Below, one piece after another: positions 18,701 through 27,297 of a stretch of DNA of 64,000 bases (its first letter is position 1; each line of letters opens with the position of its first letter). The notes under the pieces are model-generated. The model was not told the DNA's origin. It ran no database searches and saw only the letters and a program-made list of their open reading frames with translations. Origin of the DNA: Novosphingobium sp. PhB165. Its GTDB lineage: Bacteria > Pseudomonadota > Alphaproteobacteria > Sphingomonadales > Sphingomonadaceae. The stretch is taken from assembly GCF_004341845.1 (NCBI RefSeq), contig NZ_SLVB01000001.1, positions 124,001-188,000 of the forward strand. The letters run 5' to 3'. The translations under genes and the position numbers were made by a program.

Positions 18701-19616
18701 TGAATTAATGACCGTTTGGAGCGGGCTTGGACCAACCATTCAGGCCGCCGTTATTGGTGCAGTTGCGACTTGCCTTACCGGCGCCTTAGGTATCACTGGC
18801 ATCATGTGTCAGATCGGCGCACAAGGCAGAGCTAACCGGCAGAGTATTGCAGAAAACGAACGTCGTCGTCTTAAGTCTGAATTGTACGAGCAAACGGTGG
18901 CTGTTTGCACCGCTACTCAGGATGCCTTGATAACATTCTCAAATTTGATGTTAACGGTCGGCCAAGCAGTCTCATACGATGCTGCGGCGCGAGCAGCAAA
19001 CAAGCCGATGAACCTTCAGATTCCTCGGATGCACAGGATTATTGACGCTCATTCTGCGCTAAGTGATGCAACCTGCAATTTCATATTCATGATCGAGCGC
19101 AATCAGGTAGTCGATCCGCGATTATTAATATTTAGAACTGCAATGAATGCATCTTTATTTGTCGTAAATGAGGCATACAATCGTAGATTTGTGCCAAATT
19201 CCATCACTCTATTGCCTGTTGATCTTGAGAATGGACAAGTTGTTTATGAATCGCCGGACGTACGTGTCGCTGAGGCATACAGAAATATGACCTTGGAGAT
19301 TTTTAATAGTTGCAGCGCGATTACGACTTGCATTGAAGATTTCATAATCGAAATGCAAAATTTGCTTCTCGGGGATTTGTTTGAAAATAAAGCACAGCAT
19401 CGTGTCCCAATTGATCCTCACGCGCACGTAGTTACCTTGGATCATGCTAGCGTTCTTGAAACGTACTACATGACTCAAACCCCGTGGGGCCAAAATGTAG
19501 CTCGATTGGAGGAAAACGCGCGTGCAGCATTTCCAGCACAAAACAACGCGGGTCGCCGCGGCGGGATATTATTCCGCCTCAAAATGCTATTTCGGCACCG
19601 CCGATTGTCGTCCTGA
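18696..19616 (+). CDS. Low-GC accessory membrane protein (moron)
   Basis: 306 aa from ATG 18,696. One strong N-terminal transmembrane helix (IQAAVIGAVATCLTGALGI, about residues 14-32) is followed by a basic, coiled-coil-prone stretch and a mostly helical cytoplasmic body. The DNA is visibly AT-richer than all neighbours and uses codons such as TTA and AAT often, which points to recent independent acquisition. No homologous family is recognised. Superinfection exclusion or defence are possible roles, but only by analogy with other prophage cargo. Confidence 0.65.
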   Translation: MTELMTVWSGLGPTIQAAVIGAVATCLTGALGITGIMCQIGAQGRANRQSIAENERRRLKSELYEQTVAVCTATQDALITFSNLMLTVGQAVSYDAAARAANKPMNLQIPRMHRIIDAHSALSDATCNFIFMIERNQVVDPRLLIFRTAMNASLFVVNEAYNRRFVPNSITLLPVDLENGQVVYESPDVRVAEAYRNMTLEIFNSCSAITTCIEDFIIEMQNLLLGDLFENKAQHRVPIDPHAHVVTLDHASVLETYYMTQTPWGQNVARLEENARAAFPAQNNAGRRGGILFRLKMLFRHRRLSS

Positions 19617-19725
19617 ATTGCCACAAGGTGAGCAAATTTCATGGATTGAAGGCTGAGCAGATCAAAGCTGATTTCGTGGGCGATCGCTTATGGCATCATG
19701 ATGTCTCCCGACTCGTGAGGACCTC

Positions 19726-19920
19726 ATGACCGACATAGAACGCCTGCGCATGGCCTCCGAGGATGACGTGGAGCGCGCCCTGAAGGATGCGTCGTTCGTT
19801 TCGTGGCCCAATGACGAGGCCGCGCTGCTCGAATTCTTCAACCTCATGCTCGACACGATGCTTGGGCAGACGGCCGGAGACAGCGTGATGTGGCCGGGGC
19901 TCAGGAAGCCGAACCAATAG
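19726..19920 (+). CDS. Small hypothetical protein
   Basis: 64 aa, acidic and helical (MTDIERLRMASEDDVERALKD at the start). No motif is recognised. It starts just after the low-GC gene, with GAGGACCTC before the ATG as a weak ribosome-binding site. Codon use is again GC-rich. Confidence 0.5.
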   Translation: MTDIERLRMASEDDVERALKDASFVSWPNDEAALLEFFNLMLDTMLGQTAGDSVMWPGLRKPNQ

Positions 19921-19969
19921 GGCGACATGCTGGGATTTGTTCCCAATATGTTCTATGCATCGTCGCGAT

Positions 19970-20236
19970 ATGGAAAAGCCCAAGCCAGACGATTCGCAAG
20001 TACGTGAGTACGCCGCAGCGCACGACATGCACTTCCAGTGGCGCACGATCCCGGAGCACGGATGCTGGAAGGCACAGGTGACGCTGGGCCGCTATGGTAC
20101 TCCGGGATGCACTTGGGTCGGGAGGGGGGAGACCGATCAGGAAGCCCTCGACGAGGGGATGCGCTACGCGACCTCGTATTACGAAGAGACCAGCAACGCC
20201 TGCAAACAGATCGGAAACCCGCCGGTAGGGTGGTGA
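19970..20236 (+). CDS. Small hypothetical phage protein
   Basis: 88 aa from ATG 19,970 (an ATG at 19,937 in the same frame is possible). The body has a beta-rich pattern (FQWRTIPEHGCWKAQVTLGRYG) followed by an Asp/Glu-rich helix (ETDQEALDEGMRYAT). It is soluble, with no identified family. Confidence 0.5.
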   Translation: MEKPKPDDSQVREYAAAHDMHFQWRTIPEHGCWKAQVTLGRYGTPGCTWVGRGETDQEALDEGMRYATSYYEETSNACKQIGNPPVGW

Positions 20237-20358
20237 GGCGTTAAGCGCCGCCACAACCGGCCTGCGCTCGAAAACCAGTCATTGCGGCTGTTTTGGCATC
20301 TGGCTTCCGTCGCGCATTTTGTCTAGCAGGCCGACCGGGGTTCAAATGGGGGCAATCG

Positions 20359-21342
20359 ATGAAAAAAATGTATTTGGCAGCGGGGGTTGCGTCCGTCTTT
20401 TTTGTGCTGGGCGGAGTGGCAGTTGCCGCTCTACCGAAGGTCAATTCGGTTTTCACCGAGTTCGCGTCAAATATTGGGCGTCCGGGGCAACCTGAAGTCA
20501 CCATCCCGGCATTCGGGATGGCTCAGCAGCAGAAAGCGCAGTTCTTTTCCGCCGGGCAGATGGCTCCGCTGATCGTCGACCTGCACCAATGGTCCGAGGA
20601 TGAATCCGGCTATGCCGGCAACGATGAGCCGCTCGACAAATTGGTGCTGGCGCGAGGATGGAATTTTATCCGACCGGCCCTCGCGGGGCCTAACCGAACG
20701 CCCTCGGCCTGCTGTAGCACGGCTGTGATCGACGGGATCCGGGCAGCGATCAAATACGCAACGGAAAACGGCAAGGTCGACGTGAGCAGGATTTACGTAG
20801 TGGGCGTCTCTGGCGGCGGCTACACGGCACTTTGCGCGGCAGCGAGCGGCAAGATTAACGCCAGAGGATTCTATGCCTGGGCGTCGATCACCGATTTGAA
20901 CACCTGGTACGAAGCGCACTCTCGCGATCATTACGGCGCTGACGTGCTGCAATGCACGGGCTCCAAAGGGGCGCTGAACACAGCAGAAGCGAATCGCCGC
21001 TCCCCCTACTTCATGCCTCTCTCGACGGCGCCCGTGCACATATATGCTGGCGTGCACGACGGCTTCACCGGGTCGGTGCTTCCCAGCCACTCAATCAAAA
21101 TGTTCAATCGCTACGCGCAGCAATATGCGCCGAACGAGAGCATCTCACCGGATGCCGAGCTTCGGATGCTGGAAGGTCGCCGTGGCCCCGATGCAGACGA
21201 AGGCAAAACGATTGGCGGCCGTCTGATTCATGCCGAAAGGCAGGCCGGTCCTGCCAGCGTCGTGATTTTTGAAGGGGGCCACGAAATGCTTGCCCGGCCG
21301 ATGGTCGAGCAGATCGCGAAGGATGCAAAGTCGCCGCGATAA
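20359..21342 (+). CDS. Secreted alpha/beta hydrolase (S9-type esterase/peptidase)
   Basis: 327 aa. A signal peptide (MKKMYLAAGVASVFFVLGGVAVA) precedes an alpha/beta-hydrolase domain with nucleophile elbow GVSGGGY (Ser about 152), a likely acid in VHDGFTG and the catalytic His in GGHEML near the C-terminus, so the triad looks intact. The start at ATG 20,359 is set by the signal sequence. It is prophage cargo at the end opposite integration control. A surface- or polysaccharide-modifying role that alters receptor access is plausible but inferred. Confidence 0.75.
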   Translation: MKKMYLAAGVASVFFVLGGVAVAALPKVNSVFTEFASNIGRPGQPEVTIPAFGMAQQQKAQFFSAGQMAPLIVDLHQWSEDESGYAGNDEPLDKLVLARGWNFIRPALAGPNRTPSACCSTAVIDGIRAAIKYATENGKVDVSRIYVVGVSGGGYTALCAAASGKINARGFYAWASITDLNTWYEAHSRDHYGADVLQCTGSKGALNTAEANRRSPYFMPLSTAPVHIYAGVHDGFTGSVLPSHSIKMFNRYAQQYAPNESISPDAELRMLEGRRGPDADEGKTIGGRLIHAERQAGPASVVIFEGGHEMLARPMVEQIAKDAKSPR

Positions 21343-21376
21343 GGGGCGAGTGCCGTCATAAGACGGTGGGCGGTCG

Positions 21377-21958
21377 CTATCTGGGCTGGCCGTCACCACT
21401 ATTCTGGACGGCAAGGCCCTTCGCGATCAGCCCTTGAGCCCACTCGTAGGCGGGGCGGGCGTAGCGATAGAGGGCGTCGCAGGACCTGACATCGTCTTCG
21501 GGCATCGCCACGAGGGGCAAGGCGGCGGGGTCATCAGGAAAGGGGGCACCGCTATCTTGGGCGGTGCCGGAGGCAACGGCTCCGGAGGGCTGCCGCACGC
21601 GGTGAGCAGCGATGTAATCCCGAAGGCCAGCGTTATCGGCCAGCAGCGCATCATGCGTGGTCTGGGCATCTTGAGCGATCTCCTGTGATTTGTGCTCGGC
21701 TGATGCGGTGGCGGCCTTGGCGGCGGCGACCTGCTTGGCCCAATCGGTGCGCGCGCTGGCCAACTCGGCCTTCGCGGCTGTGAGCGATGTGCGCGCGGCG
21801 TCGCGCTCGGCAAGCGCGCCGTTCTTTTCGCGCGACTGCCATCCGGCGAGCGCGAGCGCGGCGATGAGGGCGAACTGCCACGGGTGGCGCTTGGCCACCC
21901 CAAGCAGCCACGACAGGGCAGACTTACCGACGCCGAGAATGGCAAGAGCCCAACTCAT
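21377..21958 (-). CDS. Rz-like inner-membrane spanin
   Basis: 193 aa. A single N-terminal membrane anchor (about residues 24-41, HPWQFALIAALALAGW) is followed by a long periplasmic coiled coil (AERDAARTSLTAAKAELASARTDW). This is the i-spanin layout. It lies directly after a holin-like and a lysozyme gene, in normal lysis-cassette order. Its start overlaps the stop of the upstream small gene, and an Rz1-type lipoprotein frame is embedded in its 3' half. Confidence 0.8.
   Translation of the reverse strand: MSWALAILGVGKSALSWLLGVAKRHPWQFALIAALALAGWQSREKNGALAERDAARTSLTAAKAELASARTDWAKQVAAAKAATASAEHKSQEIAQDAQTTHDALLADNAGLRDYIAAHRVRQPSGAVASGTAQDSGAPFPDDPAALPLVAMPEDDVRSCDALYRYARPAYEWAQGLIAKGLAVQNSGDGQPR
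21427..21654 (-). CDS. Rz1-like outer-membrane spanin lipoprotein, embedded in Rz
   Basis: 75 aa in a different frame inside the Rz gene. It begins MMRCWPITLAFGITSLLTAC; LLTAC is a good lipobox with the acylated Cys at residue 20. The mature part is strongly proline-rich (GSPPEPLPPAPPK), as in lambda Rz1. Outer-membrane spanins join the i-spanin to fuse the two membranes in lysis. An upstream in-frame ATG at 21,669 is also possible. Confidence 0.7.
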   Translation of the reverse strand: MMRCWPITLAFGITSLLTACGSPPEPLPPAPPKIAVPPFLMTPPPCPSWRCPKTMSGPATPSIATPAPPTSGLKG

Positions 21959-22188
21959 GCGACCCGCCTGGAACTGAGCATAACGGGTCCGGACAGGTCA
22001 TTTTTCATGCCTACGTACTTTCCCTTAGCGGATTGATAAGGTTGGATTAACCGGATGAAGCGTATTAGGTGTGCGATGAAATGAGTGGGTGATATTCCGA
22101 TGAGGCAGGCCGCAAGCTCGAAATTTGGCGTGATCGTGATTTCGTCTGCGGTGCTTTGGTCCATGATCTTTGGCGCAGCGTTGATCAT
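21955..22188 (-). CDS. Small hypothetical lysis-cassette protein
   Basis: 77 aa. The frame exactly fills the gap between the holin-like gene and Rz, with ATGA overlaps at both ends, which is good evidence for coupled translation. It contains a hydrophobic stretch (ELAACLIGISPTHFIAHLIRFI) that could associate with membrane. The DNA is somewhat AT-richer than neighbours. A 37-codon frame on the opposite strand (22,100-22,213) competes for this DNA. Confidence 0.4.
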   Translation of the reverse strand: MINAAPKIMDQSTADEITITPNFELAACLIGISPTHFIAHLIRFIRLIQPYQSAKGKYVGMKNDLSGPVMLSSRRVA

Positions 22189-22553
22189 AGACGGCCCGTC
22201 GCTTCCGATTTGACCTCGGCGTCCCGCGCACGAGTAGAGTCCGCGGAAGCAAGATCATCCGCCACGGCTTGCGCGGCACCGGCCGCGACCTGCGCGCCAG
22301 CGGCGGCATCATCCGAAATCTCGATTCCGTCCCGCCCGGCGCGGATCGTCCGCTTAACCAGCAGGGCCGCAAGGCCGGTGGTACCCACAAGCACCTGCAC
22401 GTGCGCGGCGAGCGCGAGAAAGAACACGTGATCGGGTACAGTGCGGCTCAGGTAGACGCCAACGGCGGCGAAGGCAGTGAACACGATGCAGCCGCCGACG
22501 ATCGCAATGAACGCCCACGCGCGCCGACCATCGGGGGTGGTGATGGTGATCAT
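22185..22553 (-). CDS. Holin-like protein with two membrane helices
   Basis: 122 aa. Two hydrophobic segments (about 12-35 and 43-63) are followed by an Ala-rich charged tail. Its position next to lysozyme and spanins, together with its size and topology, suggests a class II holin or a lysis-associated membrane protein. No named holin family is recognised. It overlaps lysozyme by 4 nt. Confidence 0.55.
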   Translation of the reverse strand: MITITTPDGRRAWAFIAIVGGCIVFTAFAAVGVYLSRTVPDHVFFLALAAHVQVLVGTTGLAALLVKRTIRAGRDGIEISDDAAAGAQVAAGAAQAVADDLASADSTRARDAEVKSEATGRL

Positions 22554-23026
22554 GCGGGCGTTCCGTAGAGCTTGGCCTCATCGGCCCGGCGCGCGGTGAG
22601 GCCAGCCATCGGCTTGCCAGCAGCCTTGTTCCACGCCGCGAACTGAGCTGCGGCACCGGAGAAGTCTCCGGCCCTGTGCTTACGCAGCAGCGTGGACGCA
22701 TTGAAATTCGCCTGACCCACATTGTAGGCCAGCGAAACCATTGCATCGAACTGGTTCTGCGTAGCCGGTGCGCCAGCGAGAGCCTTGGCCACGCCTGTCA
22801 CGAACTTGGTCGCATCATTGTCGAACCGCTGCTGCGCCTGCTCGCGGGTCCAGACCGTTCCCTTGACGATGTCGGGCCCGGTCGAGCCCCATCCAATGGT
22901 CCACGGCGCGCCGCCGGTGGCCGGGTCCGGGTACGCCTGAACCTTCCCGTTGCCGAGGTCCTTGGAGTAGCCCTCCCACTTCTTCATGAGCGCTTCGCCC
23001 TTGGGGCCGAGTTTCGTAGGGGTCAT
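22550..23026 (-). CDS. Endolysin, GH24 lysozyme
   Basis: 158-aa muramidase that cleaves peptidoglycan at lysis. The catalytic residues fit the GH24 triad: Glu18 (KWEGY), Asp34 (YPDPATGG) and Thr43 (PWTIGWGST). The conserved NQFDAMVSLAYNVG motif follows. No signal-arrest-release helix is seen, so release should depend on a holin. The start overlaps the XhlA-like gene stop (ATGA). Confidence 0.94.
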   Translation of the reverse strand: MTPTKLGPKGEALMKKWEGYSKDLGNGKVQAYPDPATGGAPWTIGWGSTGPDIVKGTVWTREQAQQRFDNDATKFVTGVAKALAGAPATQNQFDAMVSLAYNVGQANFNASTLLRKHRAGDFSGAAAQFAAWNKAAGKPMAGLTARRADEAKLYGTPA

Positions 23027-23334
23027 AGACCTACTCCTTTGGTGACAACGGCGGCCGCGCCACCGGCTGCGATGGCAGGCAGCAACCAGGGCAGCGCTTT
23101 CATGATCGCAGCGCCTAGTGACATCGCACCGCGGCGCTGCTGCTCGCTCGCCTCAAGCGCCGTGACGCGGACTTTGAGGGCCTGCAATTCCTCTGGAAGA
23201 TGAGCCGCCTGGTTCACGGCCGTGGTGAGCGCATCAATTTTGCTCGCCAACACTGCGACATGATCGACAACTTGACGCACTTCGCCCCTGATTTCCCCCA
23301 GCATCAACGCCATCGAGTTGTCCGTTTCAGACAT
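23023..23334 (-). CDS. XhlA/holin-accessory-like protein
   Basis: 103 aa from ATG 23,334. The N-terminal two-thirds is coiled-coil (VDHVAVLASKIDALTTAVNQ) and the C-terminus has one membrane helix (IMKALPWLLPAIAAGGAAAVV), the arrangement seen in XhlA-type lysis proteins. A tiny frame of 13 codons with a strong GGAGG (start 23,368) ends at this gene's start and may couple its translation. Confidence 0.55.
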   Translation of the reverse strand: MSETDNSMALMLGEIRGEVRQVVDHVAVLASKIDALTTAVNQAAHLPEELQALKVRVTALEASEQQRRGAMSLGAAIMKALPWLLPAIAAGGAAAVVTKGVGL

Positions 23335-23444
23335 GGCGGCCACCCGGGACACGCTTCGCTCTGAGCATCAGACAGCGACCTCCAGCGGGCGCTTTCACGC
23401 TCGAAGCAGCCGCGTGCGCCACCGGGCACCGGTGCCGGGCGGGC

Positions 23445-26108
23445 TCAATAGCCACCGGACACCATCTCGAAGATGACGCACCAGTTTTGCAGCGGGTACG
23501 GCTGTCCGGAAGCGTTCGTGTAGTAGCTGACCGTCGCGTCCTGATCGCGCAGGTTGCCGCGCGCACCGGTCGTGGGGCCAGAGCCTTGGCCGCTGGCACC
23601 CCACGCATAGCGAACACGCACTTCCTCGCCGGGGTCGGCCGCAAGAACGATCCGAACTCCGGTCTTGCCGCGCAGCGCGACCGACGAAATCGTGACGGCC
23701 GACGCATCGCTGTTCTTGACGGCGGTGAACCCCATGTTCGTTGCCGCTGAGACGAGAGACGTGTCGAACACGAGCTGCCCAACGGGTACGTGGAATTCCA
23801 GATCGATGATGACGCCCTGACGGCGACAGGCGACCGGGTATAGCGGTTGCCAGTCGAGGCCGAGGGAGGAGACAATGTGGTCCACCTTGGCGAAGTACTG
23901 CCCGATCCACCGCTCGCTGTGGTTGGTCAGGTGGACGTTGTCCGCGTTGTAGGTGACGAAGTACATCGGGCAGACGAGGAAAATGTTGTCGTCTTCCAGC
24001 GACGCCTCAAGCTGTGCCTGCGCGATATTGGGCGGCACCCATGTCGTCCCAGTGCCGCGCACTGCGTGGCTCGCCATCTGATAACTGAGCAGCGGGACGA
24101 CGTGAGATTGCGGCAGATCCGCATTCCAGTCGGCAAGAAGCTGCTTCAAGGCAGACTTGTACGTTGCCTTGTCATTGGCCGCACTTGCATCTGCCTCGCC
24201 CTGCATCCACCAGATGGACCGCTGCACGTAGGACTTGCCCTGCGCGTTCGCGAGCGACTTCAACAGAGCCTGCTGCTGCAAGCCCCAATTGTAGTAGTTC
24301 GTGCCCTTCGACAGTCCGGCAATCGCCGTGGCACCACGGCCATTGTTCGACCAGGAGAAGTTCACGGCCGGTCCGCCCGCGGCGTTGAGCTGCGACTTGA
24401 CCATGTTCGTGCCGCCGAGACCGACGGTTTCGCCTACCGCAGTATAAACCAGGGGCGCGAGCGCGGTCGATGTAGGCGGCCCCGTGATGCCTTGCCCATC
24501 GCCAGACGTAAAATCGTGTTCGCCATTGGCGAGCATGACGTTGGCGAAAGGCTGGACGGTCGTGAGACCGGGGGTGGCGTTCACGCCAACCATGAGCGAT
24601 TGCCCCGAGCCCTGAATGCCGTTGATGTCGGCGAACACGGTGTCGCGGAACTGGCCATCGCCCGCAAGGGCCGCGACCTGAGCGGTGAGCGTTCCGAGCG
24701 CGGTGTTCGTGCCCGCTATGCTGGCGTCATGTCCAGACAACCGGGAAAGGATCGTCGCCGTCGTCGAATAGACGCGCATCGAGAGCGTGGCCGTCGTCGA
24801 AGGGGCATTGAAGGTGACGGTATCGCCGACGTTGTGGGACTGGGAAAGCGTGAATGACAGGGTGTTGCCGGTAGGCTGGATGAAGCGCTGAAGCCCGCCG
24901 CCGGCGCTGGGCTCGAAGAACATGTACCAGGACGGGTGATCCACCATGCTCGCAAGGGTCGTGGCGCCGAAGTAGTTGCCGCCCACATAGTAATCGACCG
25001 TTACGGAGGCCAACACCACGCCAGACGTTGCGATCTGGAGCAGCTTGCCCGCCGACCCCGACGCGGAGAGTTCGATTTCGACTCCGGTCGGCTTGCCCGA
25101 TTGCGCGACGTAATTGGTGTAGGCCGAAGTGGTGCCGACAACTGCTGCGGCTGCTGCGCCAAACTGACCGACGACAAGCTCGTTAGGCGCAGAAAGGCTG
25201 GCACCGATGTATGATGCCGTATTGACGGTGTCGGTGGTGTCGGGGGCGCCGTAAGCCGTAACCAGCATGTCGCCGATCGTTTGCCCGATAAACCTGATTT
25301 GCAACTGGATGTTGGAGACCAGCGAGGCGTTCGTGACCAGCCTATCATTCGAGACGTAATATCCACCGCTGTCACCAGCGGCAGAAATCTGCCGAATCAT
25401 GCCGCCCGGACGGTTGACGAATTGCAGATACTCGCCTGGCTGCAAGTCCAGAGGAGCCGAGAGCGCGTAAGTCTGGTCACCTGTTGCGGCAATCGTCGCG
25501 GTGCGCTGCGAGCCTCGCCGAGGAACAAAGATGCCTCCGACCAGCGACACCGCAGCCACCATGAGCATCCCGGTGGCATTGAAATGCCCCTGAACTTGCG
25601 AAAAGAGGGTGCGCTTGCTGACCGGCGTAGCGAAGACGTACGTCTGCGCCGTGGAAATCGTGGTTCCGGTGGCTACCGTCGATGGCCGCCCAATCACAGC
25701 GGGTGTGAGAAGGCTCGCCGCTGCTGCAACTGCTACGTCACGCGCCGCTTCTGCCTCGTCCACCAGCGGTTGCACGACCGCTGCGAGGCCGTTGTAGAAC
25801 CCCAGGGCGATCCTCGCCGTACCGGCTACATACTCGTAGACACCATTCAGCGGGTCGGTAGCAGACCCATTGTTGTTGTTGACGTAGACCAGCTTGCCTT
25901 GGTTCGCAGGGATAGCGAAAAAGGCGTCACGGGCAGCGATGTTTGCGACCGTTGTGATGCCGGCCATCGCCGTATTGATGGCATTCTCGATCAGCTTGCC
26001 GATGGGGCGGATTTCCCCCTTGGCAGGCTCATTGGCGCCGGTGGCCGGGACGCCATCGGTCGTGAAGTCCCTCCAAGCCGAGTTCCAGCGGTCGGTGATA
26101 TCGCCCAT
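23445..26108 (-). CDS. Tail fibre / receptor-binding protein with SGNH esterase domain
   Basis: 887 aa. The start (MGDITDRWNSAW) overlaps the preceding gene (ATGA). The N-terminal part attaches to the tail and the middle is beta-rich. From about residue 500 there is a sialate O-acetylesterase-like SGNH domain: GSGQS (Ser about 503), WMQGEAD (about 638) and DNVHLTNH (Asp/His about 723-726). Such fibres deacetylate capsule or O-antigen during adsorption. The last ~120 residues form a further beta domain. It is the last structural gene before lysis. Confidence 0.8.
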   Translation of the reverse strand: MGDITDRWNSAWRDFTTDGVPATGANEPAKGEIRPIGKLIENAINTAMAGITTVANIAARDAFFAIPANQGKLVYVNNNNGSATDPLNGVYEYVAGTARIALGFYNGLAAVVQPLVDEAEAARDVAVAAAASLLTPAVIGRPSTVATGTTISTAQTYVFATPVSKRTLFSQVQGHFNATGMLMVAAVSLVGGIFVPRRGSQRTATIAATGDQTYALSAPLDLQPGEYLQFVNRPGGMIRQISAAGDSGGYYVSNDRLVTNASLVSNIQLQIRFIGQTIGDMLVTAYGAPDTTDTVNTASYIGASLSAPNELVVGQFGAAAAAVVGTTSAYTNYVAQSGKPTGVEIELSASGSAGKLLQIATSGVVLASVTVDYYVGGNYFGATTLASMVDHPSWYMFFEPSAGGGLQRFIQPTGNTLSFTLSQSHNVGDTVTFNAPSTTATLSMRVYSTTATILSRLSGHDASIAGTNTALGTLTAQVAALAGDGQFRDTVFADINGIQGSGQSLMVGVNATPGLTTVQPFANVMLANGEHDFTSGDGQGITGPPTSTALAPLVYTAVGETVGLGGTNMVKSQLNAAGGPAVNFSWSNNGRGATAIAGLSKGTNYYNWGLQQQALLKSLANAQGKSYVQRSIWWMQGEADASAANDKATYKSALKQLLADWNADLPQSHVVPLLSYQMASHAVRGTGTTWVPPNIAQAQLEASLEDDNIFLVCPMYFVTYNADNVHLTNHSERWIGQYFAKVDHIVSSLGLDWQPLYPVACRRQGVIIDLEFHVPVGQLVFDTSLVSAATNMGFTAVKNSDASAVTISSVALRGKTGVRIVLAADPGEEVRVRYAWGASGQGSGPTTGARGNLRDQDATVSYYTNASGQPYPLQNWCVIFEMVSGGY

Positions 26109-26794
26109 CAGGCATAGCTCCCGGTCATGTCTTCGACGAAGCGGACAGAACCACTCGCGAACTTGGGGTTGGTCATGGGAGCGCTCATCTGGCCGTCTAC
26201 GCGAGCGACGAAGCGCGGGTTGTTGAAGTCTACCGCATTCCCAGTGGCAACGGCCTCGCGGAGCGGCGGATGGAACTGCACCGTTGCGGAGGTCGCATCC
26301 TGAGCGATGATTCGGCCGATCTGATAACAGCGGTGCCGCCACGTCGGGTGATCGATGGAGAAGCGTTCACCGCCGATCAGCGGGCGGCCGAGGCTGGCAA
26401 TGCTAAATTGGATCTGCGTGGCCCGTAGAGGCGCGTCGGCACTGACGTAGACCTCGCAATCGCCCTGCGAATAGAGCGTGTCGTCGGAGAACGAGGTCCC
26501 GTCAGAATGGGGGACCTTGGTCTTTCCTCGAGTGGGCTGATGGCGGGCATCACAGATCGGGAAGACAAATGGATCGATGCCGCCGCCGGTCCCCGACTTG
26601 AACGCGCGCCAAGCCATGATCTTCTCGCGTGTGTGCAGCGCCGCATTGTCGGCAGTAGCGTACCAACGGCCGCCACCGTCCGTCGCGATGCTGTCCTCGA
26701 TGCCGGACAGCGACACCCCGCCGGAGATACGGGCAGTCTCGATATCTACGTCTTTTGCGACGATCGAGAAAAAGCAGCTCGGGAAGACCAACAT
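26108..26794 (-). CDS. Tail-associated structural protein
   Basis: 228 aa between the tail-tip and fibre genes. It has beta-rich sequence with conserved-looking PHSDGTSFSDDTLYSQGD and ERFSIDHPTWRHRCYQIGRI. It has no Shine-Dalgarno; instead the repeated leader element CCGTCCGTAG lies 33 nt upstream, with a hairpin CATGG-TTCAG-CCATG spanning the ATG. It is probably a tail-tip or fibre-connector protein by position. Confidence 0.65.
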   Translation of the reverse strand: MLVFPSCFFSIVAKDVDIETARISGGVSLSGIEDSIATDGGGRWYATADNAALHTREKIMAWRAFKSGTGGGIDPFVFPICDARHQPTRGKTKVPHSDGTSFSDDTLYSQGDCEVYVSADAPLRATQIQFSIASLGRPLIGGERFSIDHPTWRHRCYQIGRIIAQDATSATVQFHPPLREAVATGNAVDFNNPRFVARVDGQMSAPMTNPKFASGSVRFVEDMTGSYA

Positions 26795-26837
26795 GGCTGA
26801 ACCATGGCCGCGCTTCTCGGCTGCGCTCTACGGACGG
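26795..26837 (-). promoter_or_regulatory. Late leader element copy a
   Basis: CCGTCCGTAG at 26,828-26,837 is followed by 33 nt and the ATG at 26,794. The hairpin CATGG/CCATG with loop TTCAG includes the start codon. There is no Shine-Dalgarno sequence. Confidence 0.6.
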
Positions 26838-26839
26838 CC

Positions 26840-27297
26840 TTAGGTGATCGTGACCTGAATCGGACCTGTGCGCGATGATGCGGTGCCGCCTGAGTTGTAC
26901 GCGACCGTCCACAGGAACAGGTTCCCTGGCGAAACCGCCTCGCTGAAAGTCTCGCCTACGCCGCGGGCGCCAGTGTAGTCCGCGCCAAGCTGCGTAGCTG
27001 CCGCGAAGACCGAAGTGGGCCCGGCCCACAATTCGGAATGCCCGAAGTTGGTTGATACGCTGTTCGACCAGCCACCGGTGACGACACCGGCGCCTCCGTT
27101 CGCTATGAAAGCGGTGTTGGGGCTTGGCGCCAGGCTGGCTGTCGAAGTGCTGACCGTGACCGTGTCCGACCATGGTGAGACTCGGCCGTCACCGGTCGAA
27201 TACGAAACCTCGACATCAACGGCTATGTCTGTCGGCACGACATTCGTGACGAGTAGGACCTCTGCGGTAGGATCCTGATCGGTATATTGCTGCTCGT
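26840..27297 (-). pseudogene. C-terminal fragment of the tail-tip protein (separated by frameshift)
   Basis: In the -strand frame after about 27,298 the sequence continues naturally as DEQQYTDQDPTAEVLLVTNV into fibronectin-III-like beta repeats, ending at 26,840. The upstream tip frame runs into unrelated residues and stops at 27,223. Restoring one G to TGGAC (TGGGAC) at about 27,298 would give SWDEQQY and rejoin both parts into one protein of about 800 aa. Confidence 0.65.
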
